Part shown: in pieces, positions 27,711-42,100 of the stretch
Layout: each line of letters opens with the position of its first letter
Position numbering within the stretch: position 1 is the stretch's first letter
DNA from: Rhea pennata
Taxonomy: Eukaryota; Chordata; Aves; Rheiformes; Rheidae
DNA length: 64,000 nucleotides
Assembly: GCF_028389875.1 (NCBI RefSeq)
Contig: NC_084676.1
Span: 8,928,001 to 8,992,000 of the forward strand
Direction: 5' to 3'
Position numbers and translations under genes: made by a program
The notes under the pieces: generated by a model
Databases searched by the model: none
The model's input: the letters and a program-made list of their open reading frames with translations, nothing else
What the model was told of the DNA's origin: nothing

Positions 27711-28846
27711 CACTGCTTGTGCTACCTACCGCCTTCCTCCGGCCTGCTGGAGGTGTACTGGAGGTGTACTGGGGCAAGGAGGGAAGTGCTGGCGCTAAGC
27801 TTCCCGCAGCAATAGTCTGCCCTTGGAGAGGGTGTTTCTGCCAGCAAGCACCAACCCAGGGTACAGGGTTTCATATTTTGCAAAAACTAGAATAATGAGG
27901 CTAGCAGAACTGGCCAAAATGGTGCATCTTCCATTTTGACCAGCAGGTGAAGCTAAAGAGATTTATTGGGTGGAAACACTGCTGTCCTGTCATCGATAAA
28001 ACTAGAGGTTTGGGGCAGTGCCGTGCAGTTATTTCTCCGTGTGAATTTACGAGGGCGTTCAGTGAGAGTCGTTTTTCTTCCCTTGGTTCCCTTTTCCTCC
28101 GAGTGAAGGATTGCTCGGCCGCTGGCAGCAGCAGCAGCAAACAGATCATAAACGCAACTGCCTCCAGGAGAACTATCCGTGGGTGCACGGAAGGGCTCTC
28201 ACAGAGCAGGCTGGTGGGGAGGCTGTAAAATAAATACAGTGGTACTTACAGAGTTGTCTTCGCAGTGTGTACACCTAACTGCCTGGTCCAGGCAGAAGAT
28301 TTTTGGTGGAGATATTTGTGAGCTTTTTCTTAGGTATTTCTTCTGCTGGTCTTCCATGCGCTGTGTCAGTCATCTGTACCCTTTATGCCTGTGCTTCTGT
28401 TGGCCTTTGCTGTGCCACATAGTGAATGAATTAAGTCTAGTCTGTGAGCAAGTAATAAATTTATAAAAGACTGCAATATTCCTAATTCTATCTCTACGCT
28501 TACATGCTGTAATAAAAGAAAAAGTGTTTTTTTTTCTGTTTCTTGACACCATATAGCTCAGAAAATGTTTTTCTTTTAGTTTATATAGTTCTGCAAGGGC
28601 CCCTTCTTGTTCCACTATGAAAAAAGGGAAGATTTTAATAATTTTGAGTTCAAAACCTAAGTCAGTAGAAAGTGATTTTTTTCCATTAAAATCCGTAGAA
28701 TTTTTCCCTAAGGGGCAATAAAAGAAACATAAAAATCTATTTGCACTGAAACACTCTGATTTGTTTCTAATAAATGGCACTGATCTAATTAAACACTGTC
28801 ACCTGCATAATTGGTGCAAAGTAATGTGTTAATCCTTAAAAAAAAA

Positions 28847-28858
28847 GGGGGGGGGGGG
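28847..28858. repeat. Poly-G run of 12
   Basis: Twelve G directly follow a run of nine A. Confidence 0.95.
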
Positions 28859-31800
28859 AGTGGCTTGCAAAGCTAAAACCTGTGAACACTGAAAGAAACA
28901 AATATATGAAATAAAGCCCTGAGACCATGTTCACTGCATGCTACTCACCTTTAAAATAACATACTTTTAGAAACACAGCCCTGAATTTGCCTAGCCCTAT
29001 GATTTATGATAAATTAACCAGCTGATGTGGATTAATCCAGTAGAATTCTATATTAACACACATCAGTGCTTTGAATCTTTGTGTGGTAAAATGTTATTGG
29101 GGATGGAGTGAAGGCTGAGATGGTTGTTCCTGATTTTTTGTGCTTGCTCTGGTACCATGTAAGAGCCATTTTCCTGTTTGCAAAATAGGTGGTTTGTTTG
29201 CATCTCCAAATCTTTACAACAGCTACCCAGTTAATGATTGCAAAAAAGACAGAGGGCTTTAAAATAAGCGGTAATGTATTTCTTATCCTGCTGTTATACT
29301 GATCAGAGCCAGAATCCATTGTGTATGGCACTAGTTAACATTTGAAGCCTCTACCTGTTTGGTTAAAGCTGCCACTGGTTAACTGCACAGTTGTAAACTC
29401 ATAGTTGTAATCCAGTAACAGGGTCCCAGAGGCGTCGTTCGAACAGGAATATCCAAAAGCACTTCCCAGTTGCTAGGTCGGGGCAAGTAGACTTGGATGT
29501 ACATTGTGGTTTCCATTAGAAGTAAATCTAGTCAATGAGGTCTAAATGGAGCCAAGGCGTACTGACCCCCAAGGTCCAGAGAATTAAGGAACCAGATCTG
29601 CAGAGTCCTGTGACAAAGACCAGAGTGATTAAATGGGGTTGTGTGAGAACCTTGTGATATTTCTCCACTGAGAAATCACTAAAACGCATCTTGTTTTGTT
29701 AGGTTAGTGTCTGTGCTTTAATTCTTTGGGTAACCAGTATTGTACAGCACAAGCCGTGAGAGTTTTAAGAGAATTGTATCATGTTGCACCGCTGATATCA
29801 AGAGCTGCCATCACCACGTGGCAATGCTCTTCAGTTGTTGGCAGCAAGAGGAGAAGCCTTCTATTCAATGGCCTTCAAACTGGTTTTGTTCTTTTTGGAT
29901 TATTGCAGAAATCTATAAAGTGGTGTGTCTCATAGATGATATACAAATGTATTTTACAAAATTAAGAAAAATACATATTAGTAGAAACCTCCACTTTATT
30001 TGGCTCAATATAAGGATAACTAGATAAGTGTTGATCAGTGTTAGTAGGAGATAAGGCTATGTAATCTCATGGTCCAAACAACTTTGAAATTTCAAACTCT
30101 GATACTTACTTTTAAAAACAGCATACTTTTCTCTTTCTAATGGAAAGGTGCTATAGGGTAGTATAGCACAGGTACATTGTAGACCATGCAGACTATTGCG
30201 TGATAGCAAGATTGAATAACTTCACCTATGCTTTTTGGCCAAGAGGAGCTGACTCCTGAAAATAATTTCTTTTATGGATTTCATGTGCTATTGTCACATG
30301 CCATCTCTTAAGGCACCACAATGCACTGATGAATGAAAAGACAGTATACTAACTTAACAAATAGATGTTTTACCAGAAAGGTTTGTCTTGTAACTGCCAA
30401 GGAAAACGATAAAATTGCTCTGCAGCAGCTTTTGTTTTATGCCAGTATTAAAGTATCTATAGACTGCAATGATGGTGGTGCCTTACAACCTTCACCCACT
30501 AAAGTGATGGTGCCAGTTAAGGTTATCACAAACAGCCATGTGAATGTTGTACCTTTATTCCAGGAAGTGTGACTCCTAGCAGTCTATGACCTTTATAACC
30601 TTTCTATATCTTGATATAATAAGAAGGGACAGGAGGATCAGCAGCTGTGATGCTGAAGTTGGAGAGGATATTTTTTAAATAGAAAAGAAGGAACACAATT
30701 TAAGGGTTTGAATCTGCCTCTGAATTTAGAGAAAAAGTATGCTCTTGGCTTCAGCAGAAGGTCATCTGGGACCTACATAAGATAACCCATAAATTAGCAA
30801 AATTCCGAGAATTTAGACCTGCTGCTTATGTGGGCTGATAGTATTGCCTGTTCAAAACAGAGCTGTTAAACAACTACAGTTTCTGTGATCCACTTCAGGA
30901 TTACAGCTTAAAGTAACTTATCAAATAACTGAATAACTTGACTAAGTCAAGCACCATGTGTAACAGCAGGTTGTAATCACCTTCTTCATGAAGATACACA
31001 TTTTAGGTGTTTTTAAAAGCGATGAAGTCAGCTTGAAATCATTGTAGTGAAACACAAGTTGACTGATGAAAACACAATCTTTGGGTTCAGTGGTAGAGAA
31101 GCTTTTGTCACACACTCCATGGAACCAATTGTAACCCTTCAAACTTTAATAGGAAGAGTTTATTGCAAGTCTCTCTGTGCCAGGGGTATGACCAAGAAGA
31201 GGGTGATAAGAGCTTTTTAACCTTTGATTCTAAAACAGATTCACAATCTCATGCAAATTCAGTGGGAACCGTTGCATGTAAAAAGTCATCCTAGCGCTGA
31301 AGTCATTTATCGAGCAGACTTGAACAGCACTTATACTTACTAACACCTTACATTATGCTTGATTTTCAATGCTGTCTGCTTTGGCTTGTAATGAAATGAA
31401 TAGAGTACATTGAATAAGCAGCCTCAATTTGCATCAGAAATTGGCAACAGTCATGCTTTAAAGGCAAGGAGAAACATATTTGCTACTTTTTGTTTGAAAA
31501 AAAACCAACATGGATACCAGTTGTCGGAGTGGCTGTATGTTTCATATTCTGCTTTAAAAATTGTATGAATTTGTCAGTCTGAATTTTGCTCCAGTGTTTG
31601 TGATAGTATAAACTATCATTTATGCTAGTCATTATGCACCACTAACAAATAGCTCTCAGGATAGGTGAACAAAACAATTTTCCATGTGTTAGAATTTAGG
31701 TTCTAGAGCATGTCTTTGCCTATTTTAAAAACAAAACAATGAAAATGTATTTTTTGTAACTGAAGGTGTTTCTTCAGGCGGTTTTCACAGCCTGGTGCCT

Positions 31801-31871
31801 TTTATTCTGCTTTAAAGATGCAGAAATGGTTAATGTTACTTCTTGCCCACCACGACCATCACTTCATTCTG

Positions 31872-31934
31872 AAAAAAAAAAAAAAAAAAAAGAAAAAAAA
31901 AGAAAGAAAAAAGAAAAAAAAGAAAAGAAAAAGA
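31872..31934. repeat. A-rich tract with G interruptions
   Basis: Twenty A are followed by imperfect A4-9G units. Confidence 0.95.
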
Positions 31935-32288
31935 GGAGCAGATGAGGGGACTTTCTTTTTTCATTAGTTAATTTTGTTCACTAGTTCATTTTGAGCAGTT
32001 CAGAATCAACCAATGTCCAACAGAGTTAAAATTTCCTCATCTTTATTGGTCAGGTAAACCACACAGACTATGGTAGCATGGTCTCAGATGTTGCAACCAG
32101 TAGCAAGGAGGATTTTTTAGGAGTAAAGCTCAGCTTTTGAATTCAATTTCTTAAATTCCTTTCAGTTACACTCTTTACACTGGCTGTTCTTACATCATGT
32201 ATAGCCGGTTCTGCTTCTCATTTTTTTGGAATCAGTCAACTGGTTGCTCATTACCAGAATGATTTTGCATTTGTGCAATGTGCAAAGT

Positions 32289-32291
<3 letters not shown>

Positions 32292-32319
<28 letters not shown>
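32292..32319. repeat. Poly-A run of 28
   Basis: An uninterrupted A homopolymer. A second A/G-rich tract follows at 32346-32379. Confidence 0.95.
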
Positions 32320-32322
<3 letters not shown>

Positions 32323-33350
32323 AGCCAATGTGTATGCATTTTTTTTAAAAAAAAGAAAAAAAGAAAAAGAAAAGAAAAGGTTCCCTACAAGTTTTCAGAA
32401 CAGAAATAAGAATTTGAAGAAGAAGTTTACTGCTTATTCCTCTAGAACAGGTCTGATGTCAAATCTTGCTGGAAATGTAGAACCTGAACTCAGACCAGGA
32501 GAGAGAGTTTGTCACCTATGTCTATGCTCCAGAGAGATTTTGTAGGTGCTTTCAAATCTCCGCTTGTGCTACCTCACCACAGTACGTTTGATGCTCTGTA
32601 AATAGATTCTGTCTCTGAAGCGACTGTGTTCACTTTCTTTTTTTGTCTTGCATACATATTTTGCTGAGGGAATAAGATGTCAAACTTCCCAAGATTAATG
32701 CTTAATCACCGTTCCCTTGCAAAAGGTCTGGCTTGAGTCACAGTGGAAAGATACCCTCCCTTCACCACTGTGTAATGCCCTGGGAGCCATTGCTTCTGGA
32801 TTTCTTACCTTAAAGAAGAGCCAGAAGAGCATAACTAATTTGAGGCACCCGCAAAAATGCACAAACAATGTGAGTGCAGCAGTGTTCACTCCTTTCCTCT
32901 TTCCTCCCTCATTTTCTTCCCAGCACTGCCATCCAAGCTGGCTGCCTGTCAGAAGTGACTCATTTTCTTTGGGACAAGGTGGCATTTCCCAAGAGTGATG
33001 TTTATCGTAGTGACCAGGCAGGAGGAGCAAAGAGAAAGATCACAGAGGAAATGAAATGTAGATGGAATATGATGATTAGACAGCTTTTTAGCAAAACCAG
33101 CCTTGACTTGACATATTGTAAATTTTGGTCTTTTTTATTATCACAGGGCTGAAGGGAAATACCCCATAAATACATTAACTTTTGTAAAATACTTTCTGAG
33201 GGTCTTATAAAATGTATTCAGCTGTATTATCCTATTCTATCTATTTTTAATTAAATGCAAAAATGTTCATTTCAGTTACCTTAGTCTCGGGGACAATGAA
33301 AGAGGATAGGAGGAAAAATGAAATTAGAGTTGAAGGGAATCTTACCGCTG

Positions 33351-33354
<4 letters not shown>

Positions 33355-33389
<35 letters not shown>
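33355..33389. repeat. Poly-A run of 35 followed by GGA repeats
   Basis: Thirty-five A run directly into GGAGGAGGAGGAAGAA. Confidence 0.95.
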
Positions 33390-33391
<2 letters not shown>

Positions 33392-34283
33392 AGGAGGAGG
33401 AAGAATTAAGGATTCCAAACAGCATCTCAGAAGTACTGAGTTATGCCTGTTGTGCTCAGTTTCTTATAGGGAAAATTCCTAGTCTTGTTCAAGGTGAATC
33501 AGGAAACTGTGGCTGAGCAGGAAGGTTAGTTTCCTGTATTTGCTCTCGGTTGATGTGGTCCTCTCTCATTTCTCCAGACTCCCCCAAGTGATTATGTGGC
33601 GCACTACTGCCAGGATTACCTCTCCAGACTACGTGCATTTTCATGTCACTGTTGCAGAGAGGCCTGAAGAGCATCGCTCTTGACTGAACCAGAACAACCT
33701 GTGTGCACACTGGGTTCCCCAGCCCAGGTGTTTCCTGGACTTTATTTCAACAATACAGTGTGATGAGATCCTGATTAAGCTTTCCCTTGATCTTTGAGTG
33801 ACATGGAGCTGTGCCCTACTGAATTGGCAGTTGTTTTAGCCTCTCTGTTTTTTCTTCCTGTTTTATATAAATAAGTAACTATTCTCTTCAGGGCACTTTG
33901 ATATTCAGATTTGGAGAACTGAAATTAGAATCAGCACATTTCAACAAAAACATAGTTGTATAAAAGGTTTTTACATATAAAAGATCTTCTGGTCAATTTC
34001 CAATTTATTTTCAATTTTTTCGGCTTTCTTTTGGACTTTTACAGCATTGCTGAGTTCCCACATGAACATCTGCAACATAATTTTGATCATAAGTGCTTTA
34101 TAATCATACATACTATAAATATGAGATTGTCTTTTAAAGGCCACTTCACTTTGATTTTGAATATTAACAGGAACAAACAAAAAAATTATTATTCAGACAA
34201 TTGCTCTAATTTCAGTGCCCTCATTTCTGGGCTAAAATGTAACTAAATTCTGCCATTGCCAGAGTTTGAGATACCATAGTCTT

Positions 34284-34295
34284 CTAATTAATTAG
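34284..34295. promoter_or_regulatory. Perfect palindrome CTAATTAATTAG
   Basis: Two overlapping TAATTA homeodomain cores form a perfect 12-base palindrome. In AT-rich DNA this can arise by chance. Confidence 0.3.
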
Positions 34296-37200
34296 TATGC
34301 AGGCCCACTCAAGCAGCTAGAGAGAGAGACTTATATTTAAAGGAAACACATATTAGTCTTTTTTGTAACAGTAAACTCGGAAGATTTCTGAATAGCCGGA
34401 TAAAAATCCGGGAGAGAATTCACCAAATCAGTGGCAACATGGATGCTGCTCAGTTGGTGCATTCAGAAAAACAAGCAGCAGCTGCTTGAAAAGCCCCTGT
34501 GCAGGCGCAGGGATGCTAGGCTGGATGTGTAAATTTGCAGCTTACCAAGTAAGCAGTTTCCAGTTAAATGGGCTTCCAGTACAGGGGGTCTGTAACATGC
34601 CTTGCCTTGCCTCCCTGAGCTGAGGTATGGATGTCTGTGGTGACTCATTCACATTTTTAAGGGCACATTTGTCCTTTGCACAAGGAATGTCTTGTCCTAA
34701 GTCATGAAAACCGTAGCTCTGGCTACCCTTTCAATTTGATACCTCCAAGTGAGACATTATGTTTAAGGACTTTGTAAAAGCTCTGTCCACTATCTCTTCC
34801 TAGCATCTCCTCAGTTGAAGGTGGGAGGAGACCAAACATAGTTTCAGCGCTGGAATGTGATTATGGTGCAGAAGCTATCAGGGCCAACACTCATGAAAAG
34901 TGCATGAGTCCACGGGTAGCAGGAGTAGATCACTATAGTATCTGGGCATGCTTGCAGCAATGATCCTCATTGCAAAGTTAGACAGATAATTTCCATCTAA
35001 ATCCTCATTTAGATGAGCGTGTGATACGGGAGACCAGAGCAAACTCCTTATTCACAGAATGAAGCTAAACAGAACATTCAGCATTACTGTTTTCAAGTTA
35101 GCAACTTCCTTCTCAAATAACAACCACCTGATAATCATCCCTGTCTTCATGACCTGTATGTCAGCTCATGATGAGAGCACATCTGTTTTGAAACCGGTCT
35201 TAATAACACAGCCGCAGCCCTATAGAAGATTGTGCTGTCTTAACGTGCCTCCACACAGCTCAAGCTAAAGGGAAGTTCTGCACCATGCAATAAAATCTCG
35301 TCTGTCCTAAGGAAAAAGTCTTATAATTAACCTATTATTGCAAGATTTTTGATTTTCTTCCCCAAGGAAAGAGAAACTAGTTGAGACATGAAAAATGTGT
35401 CAGTCTAATAGAATAGTTAGGCCCTACAGTCTAATGACGCATTAGGTTTATGAAAAGCTCTTTTCTGTTTATCCTAAACTCAGACTCAAAAACATTATAT
35501 AATTGTTAATCCATATCTCTTGTTAGTTGAATGACAGCCGTCTGCAGCGGCTAGCATTTTTTTCGAATGAAGCACTTCTTTAGGACTCTTTTTTCATTTT
35601 TAGTGACTTTGTTTGTACCGCAAGCATCATTTCAGTAATATAAAATGTAACAGCATAATTTTAGGCTGCGTTCTGTATCTATCTAATCAATGTAATTGCT
35701 TTTCTCATTCTTCCCAATTCTCTTTCCATTTTTCATTAGCCTTAAACATAAAATATTTTTTCTAAATTGATGTAACTGAGCAGAAATTTCTATACAAAAT
35801 TGCAAAAAATTGAAGAACTCCCTAGCAGGTAATTGCAAGACAGATAAAGAACTTTGTGGCTGAGATTTCTGTAATACTCAGCTCATTTCAAGATGTTTAC
35901 CTCCCCAACTAAACCTTCCTCACAATGACTCTTTTAAATGGATGCCACATCTTCCCTATAGATGATATAGGAAAAAATCTGCTGCTTTCAATTAGGAAAT
36001 GCAATGAAAGGTTTTAAAATAATGGCATTTAAAATTTGAGAAGACTTGTGCTAGTGTGCCTCCTTGCCTTACAGGCAATGTAAAAGTGAAAATATCAGGT
36101 GAAAACTTGGAGGGACGTTTTCTTAGCTATAGTTCTTAATAAGACCCACGTCTTTGTGTAAGTGTCGCACCTGCATTTTTTCACAGTACTGTCTTTTTAG
36201 GTATAAACTCCACCCTGTCTGAAATGTTGCCTGGAAGTCAATTTTCCAGAAGTGCCCAAACAATTTTTGAAAATGAGGGACAGACTTTGTCTTGCTGTGA
36301 CAGCTCTGAAAGTTGCTTCTTTGTATTGCCTATGAGGAGGAGCTGTGTGTGTGTTTGTTTGTTTTTAATGTGAACCTATCATCTCCGTTAATGAGGAGCA
36401 CATGATGTGTGCTTCTGCAGAAGCTTCCTGCACAGGTACAGCAAAGGCAGGACTCCTCTCTGCAGCCCCAGGAGACCTGTCACTGAGCCTGCTGCTTGAG
36501 AGGGGCGAGGCACCCTTGGAGGAGAACCTGTGCAGAAAAAGTTGTTTTCTTACTGCTGGCTTTCTGATGAGTTTTCTCTTAAAGACAGTGATACCTTTTT
36601 AAATACATGGACTCTTCAGGCAAGAGATGGCTTTTTAGAGAAGGATGTAAAGTAGGTGTCACAACTAATCTCTGTTCCTAGGTAAGAACATTGGCACTGA
36701 TCTCTAATGCACTCTGTTTCTGTCATATAAAAGGAAGTTTTTTCCACAGTGGTTGGAGGAGGTTGAGCAATTACCAGCCAGCTGCTAGTTATATTGGCTG
36801 TCTATGAAGAATCAAGAGGGGCTCTTTCCATTTTCAGCAAAAGGGTGCGGGAGGAAAACATTTACCCATCAGTAGGCTGGAGCATCCCTTTTCCACTAAA
36901 GGGAAATACTTCCCACATATTTTTGTTGGTTTGCAGTTGCAGTATTTACAAATAGAAGATAGACCTGAAACATCTGGGGATGCATTTGCCAAATTCTACC
37001 AACTACATGCTGGATTTTTAAGTGCCATCTCCCTTTTGGTTCCTTCTTCGTATAGGAGATGTCTCTTAGTAGGAAAGCTCATGTTTTTGTAAAATAATGC
37101 CCATATGTTCCTGTTATAGTACGAGATATGTAAAATAATATAAAAATAAGCGTTGGTCTGCCTAAGAAGGCTTGACACAGATAAAAATATAATAAATAGT

Positions 37201-38984
37201 TCATCTCCGACAAACTGAACCATTACATATGTTGAGCACCACACTCAAACAGGGCTCAGCAGCATTTCTTCCACCTTTGCCTACTAATGCACCTTCCAGC
37301 TCTTCGTTCCTCCTGACAAGAGGAATAGATAATTATTTTGTTTCTCTCTAGCTTTGAAATATGTTCAATTCCCTTGAATGCTTTTATATTATAGATACAG
37401 TGAAAGCTTACTGCAGTGTAAGCCAAACCTGAGCACACATTGGCTTTGCAGATGTTCAGGGCAGACTCCTAGTGCTAATCTTAACCGTGGCGACAGTTCT
37501 CTTCACTGATGAAATACAATAAGAAAATAAATGAGCCTTCCAAAACAGTAGATTTAAGAATGGTAGCCTTAGGCTTTATGAGGTATAATTAACAGCTGCT
37601 TATTGCAGTAAGCACATTACTATTGTTTTTATACCATATGTAAAATCTCCTTTTTTTGTGACAGAATAGTCAATAGCATTTCACAGATAGTATCTTTTTT
37701 AGAGCAGCATTACAAAACCATTTGGCAAAAAAATTTTGTCTTTTCCAAGAATAGCATAGAGCACTCTTTTGAAAGTAATAAAGTTGGATATTTTAATCTG
37801 TGTGCAAATGACAAGGAAAAAATTGTTTAATGACATTGTCCCTTTGATTTGCCTGATGATAAATGTTAACAAATTGCACCCCCAATCTCCGTAGAAAGAG
37901 TACTATGTCAGTCCTCCTTTTGTTGCAAAGAAATTCTGATTTTCAACATCTTCCTGATGACAGTGTGAATGATACCATTTTAATTTATAGTCTATTGTTC
38001 GCTTCACTCTTTCATCAAATATCAGGGATCTTGAAAACTTTCTTGAACATATATTTTTCCATAATTTTAAGAATTTAAAAGATTTTCACAGCTTTGGTAT
38101 TACTTTACATGTTTCAGGAATTTTGATGCAGGCTTGTGAAATAGTGTGACCACTGTGTCTACTCTCCTGTGCTAACACCAGCTACACAATTCTCAGCTCA
38201 CATCCTAATGTAACTTGATGTCTGGTTGACACATTTCTGTGTAGTTAAGTTATCTTTGTTATAAATAGATCCTACCTGAATCACTTATATGATACTTTCT
38301 GTCTTGTTTTTTCCAAATGCAGAAGCTCAGGAAATGAGATGGCTAGACATGTTTCAGTTTTTTGCATATCTCTTGAGATCATAAGATCCCCAGTGGAAAG
38401 TCAGAGAAAAGTGACAAAACTTTGGACAGTAGGAAAGACTGCCATTCTTAAAGGGAAGAATAATATAGTTAATGATTCATTATAACTTGATGTAATGAGT
38501 ATATGTCTATGGTTGTAGGAACCTCAAGGGGCATCTCCTGAAGGAGGGAGGGGGCTTGTCCTAGGTTAGATTGCTGGTATTCTCCTGCAACACCTTGTGG
38601 GAGATACTGGTGACAAATACGTGTCTGATCGGGTGAGAGCTACCCATAGGTACAGGCATAAATAGCAGAAGGGACAGAAAGAGGGAAAATAGTGTCTTGT
38701 AACTGAGGGTTTTTCCAACTGTTGAATTGGACTCCAAGGGAATGAGGGTAGTACTATTCGTTGACTACAACTTCAGAAAAGACTGGACAATGAGGCATTA
38801 AGAGCTTACCTGTCCACTTTACACCATTACCCCGAAGGTAAATCATAATGGCTATTCCTCGGTATGTGTTACTTGAATAATTTCTCCAGATTCCCTCCCA
38901 CTTACTAGGGTTTGAGGACGTGGAGAGGTTCCTTTTGTGCCCTTCTCTCAAAGTCAGAGCTGAGCTGGAGCACAGCCACGTGCC

Positions 38985-39140
38985 TTTGCCTGCGATGCTC
39001 ACGAGGGTGACGCCTTGGTTAGCCAGAGGGTAACTGCGCGTTAACGCAAAGTGCTGCAGCCATAGCGGGTGCTTCTCTGCCGATTCTGACCTCGCAGGCT
39101 GAAAGTCGCAAAATCCTGGCTGGAAATAAAGCCGGCCACT
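38985..39140. promoter_or_regulatory. Short CpG-rich islet about 4.4 kb upstream of the coding start
   Basis: About twelve CpGs occur in 150 bases, including a CACGTG E-box near its left end. This is the CpG-rich patch closest to the canonical start exon (43518), so it is a reasonable candidate for an ATP10B leader-exon promoter. No direct evidence of transcription is visible. Confidence 0.25.
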
Positions 39141-42100
39141 GGAACTCATTAATCCCTATTAAAGACAAGTGTTTCTGAAGTGGCCAACAAAGGAGAGCTT
39201 AGGTGAAACAGCAATCGCTCTCATGTGCCAGCACTGGAATTAATACTTGTAATCTTTATGCTGAAGTAGAATAGCTGGCAAATGTCAAACATAATAGCAT
39301 CCAAAATGTCTGCATCACCCTGATCCTTCTCTTTCTGGATATGCATTATGGTACTGAGCTTCACTAGCCAGATGGAAGAAAAACAGTCAATTTAGTAAAT
39401 ATATGTTGGAAAAGTCCATGCTTCAATGGATTTTCGGTGATATCTCTCTGAATAGACATACATCACATGGGTGGGCCAGATACATATTCCAGAACTGCAG
39501 AGAAAGGATAAAACTCTTCAAGAAAGGGCTGGGACAGAGACCTTAGATGTATTACCAGAAGAATGCAGGGTTTTTTATGGATTTCCTACCACACAGAAAG
39601 TAACTGGCATAAAACAACAAAGTGCTTGTAACACACTTGGAAGATTCTTGTTATCAGTTGGCTGAAGTAAGAAAACTGTGGTTTTACAGAAGAACACATC
39701 TCTGAGTTCTTTCTTCTTTCCTGTTTGGTCATCTGCTAACATTGACAAGTTCAGGCTCCTTTTTATCCTTAGTGATCTGAAATAATAAGCATTATGTTTG
39801 GTTCTGTTAGTTTTTTCACTGCCCTCACTGTAATTCCTGTGTCAGGAAAGCCATTAGCTTGTTGCTTTCATTATGCATCCAGCTACATAATTTTTCCCAG
39901 TATAACCGTTGCTTGCTTTTGCACGGTTTACATTATGAAGTCTGTATGTTTCCTCTGACACATTTAATTGTATGTTGGCACCAGTCGACCTCTCTCTTCA
40001 TGGATGCAGCACTAGTTTTGACCATTGCCTTGCAAAGAAACCACTGAAGAGAAGGTTGATTTCCAAACTGAATAGAACTAGGTCATTCTTTCATTGATTT
40101 ATATACTAAGGAACAGTTAAAGATGAGGTGGGGACAAGACCCTATCTTGAATGTCAAGCAACTTCCCTAACTATGATTTGTGAAGCTGTAGAAAGAGTTT
40201 CTCATGGAAGTTGTGGAAGGCATGCTATTTTTTATGATAAAGCTGTTTTAATTAATCTTTTTTCTTTTATTTATAGAAAAATGCCTGAATTTATTGCTTC
40301 TTTTTTTATTTGTGATTTCAAAGCAATTTTATCCTGTTTTGGTGTATCACAGGTACAGAAATAATTTGGGGCTCTGACAGGCTATAAGGTTATATGTGAC
40401 TCATACATCCAGCACTTAGTATATATATTTGTTGTTAGAGACACGAGTAGTGCCGTGAGTCTTTGAACCGCCAAAGACCACAACTCTTCCATCCACTGAT
40501 CAGATATTAATTTATGATGTAGCTGAAATCAAGTGGACAGCTTATTACTCCGAACAGAGGGCAGATGTGTCTAGCCTTTAAATAGCAACCACAAGATGCA
40601 TCGTTTCACTACAGCATTCCCACTGAGCGATCAGTATGCTTCGTAGTAACTACTAGGGATTTAATCATTGTATCTTCATTGTAAAATATTTCAAGACTAC
40701 AGATTAAAATGTATAACGTAAGAAAGTCCTAGCTTTAAGGTAGCTAAGACTGGACATCACTTTGACTTCAGTCAAAGCACTCATTTATCTGGGCATGGGC
40801 AGAGTAGTCAGTATGGATTACATGAGGTCCTATCTACAGATTAAACAACAAGTTTCTTCATTTCTGAACAAAGACATTTACAGCTTTCGGCTGTATGCAC
40901 ATGTGTCTCTTAACGTATCGCCTTCAAATGATTCATCTTGCCTTTCTGTTGTAAACAAGCACCAAGTGCTCTAAAATCCAGACATGAGGAAGACTGTTAC
41001 AAAGTTTGCTCTACTTTGTGTGCTCAGTCACGTTAATAGTTTAAATCTGGTGTCTTATGAACAAAAGGTTCCCAAGATCAAAGTCCTCTTTAAAAAAACA
41101 AAACAAACCCACTTTTATAAACACAGCTTATTCCCTGATATATTTTTGATCCTGGGTACTCAAGGATCAACCATAGTTCTGCCATTGTTCAGCACTAGGC
41201 CTGCTCGTTCCTCAACCCTCGGTCATCGTGTCCCCCAGCCTTAACGTATTTTTACAGCAGAACTTCAAGACAAAAAAAAAAAAAAAATGCTATTATCCCT
41301 CTCTTAAAAATGAAAAGAATGGAAAGATAAAGATGAATGAAATCTAAATATCAAAGGCATGTGGTCACCCAGGTAATTTTTGTCAGAGCACAGAACTAAT
41401 GCATTTTTTTTTCAATTACCTGACCTGAAGCAATAGACCGTTGCCTCCCTCCCAATATTTGGCCTTTCCTGAAGTCCCAGCCAGCACTCCATGCTTTTCT
41501 TTGTTGCCTGTGCACCTTTTTCCTCCTAGCTCTTCACATGCATAGAGCAAAATTCACAAAATGCCATTACACGCTGTTAAGAGACAGCTGCTTATTGGTG
41601 TCTTGTCCTGGTACACTGGGGTTGTAGCCCAGGCTTTGTCTGGGACTGGGACAATCTTCCTCCTCCCACCGGTGCAAGATTCTCACGAGTGGCCAAGAGC
41701 AGCGCAGCAAAGGAGATCCAGGTGCTTGGGGTTTGAGTCGTCACACCTTCCTCCCACCGTTCTCCCTCAGCCTTTATGTCAGTGGCAGCTGCTTTACCTT
41801 GCGATAAAGCTAGTTTTTCCATAGCTATTGAAAACACAGTGAAGTTATCTGAAAGGAGGGAATAAACACAGAAATTCCAGTCTGTGGAGCACAATACAAG
41901 TAACTGCAGGTTCTGTTAAAAGCTCTTTTTGCTTGCTTGTTCTCATTTTTTCTCTTTCCTTTCATTTTTCTATCAGTTTGTAGCACTGAAGTCTCTATCA
42001 GGGTAGTAACCGCTCAGGGTAACATGGCAGTCTGGATTCCCTAGGCCTTGGGATTTTAGGTTTGTATTAACCTAGATAGCATCTCCAGGTTTTTGAGAGG

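Larger units (their letters stand above)
21403..31871. other. Non-coding stretch
   Basis: No supportable exon is seen. Simple features are a 20-base A run (22318-22337), a T/C tract (27663-27710), a 12-base tandem duplication at 27746-27769 (unit GGAGGTGTACT plus G) and a 12-base G run (28847-28858). The 26500-28250 part is moderately richer in GC than its flanks but has no clear promoter. Confidence 0.6.

Noticed and set aside
27494..27895. 133-codon open frame on the + strand
   Set aside because: Its Phe-rich centre is the T/C tract at 27663-27710. Nothing in it resembles a known protein.
28370..28780. 136-codon minus-strand open frame
   Set aside because: Composition is that of random AT-rich DNA, with no domain, splice or promoter context.
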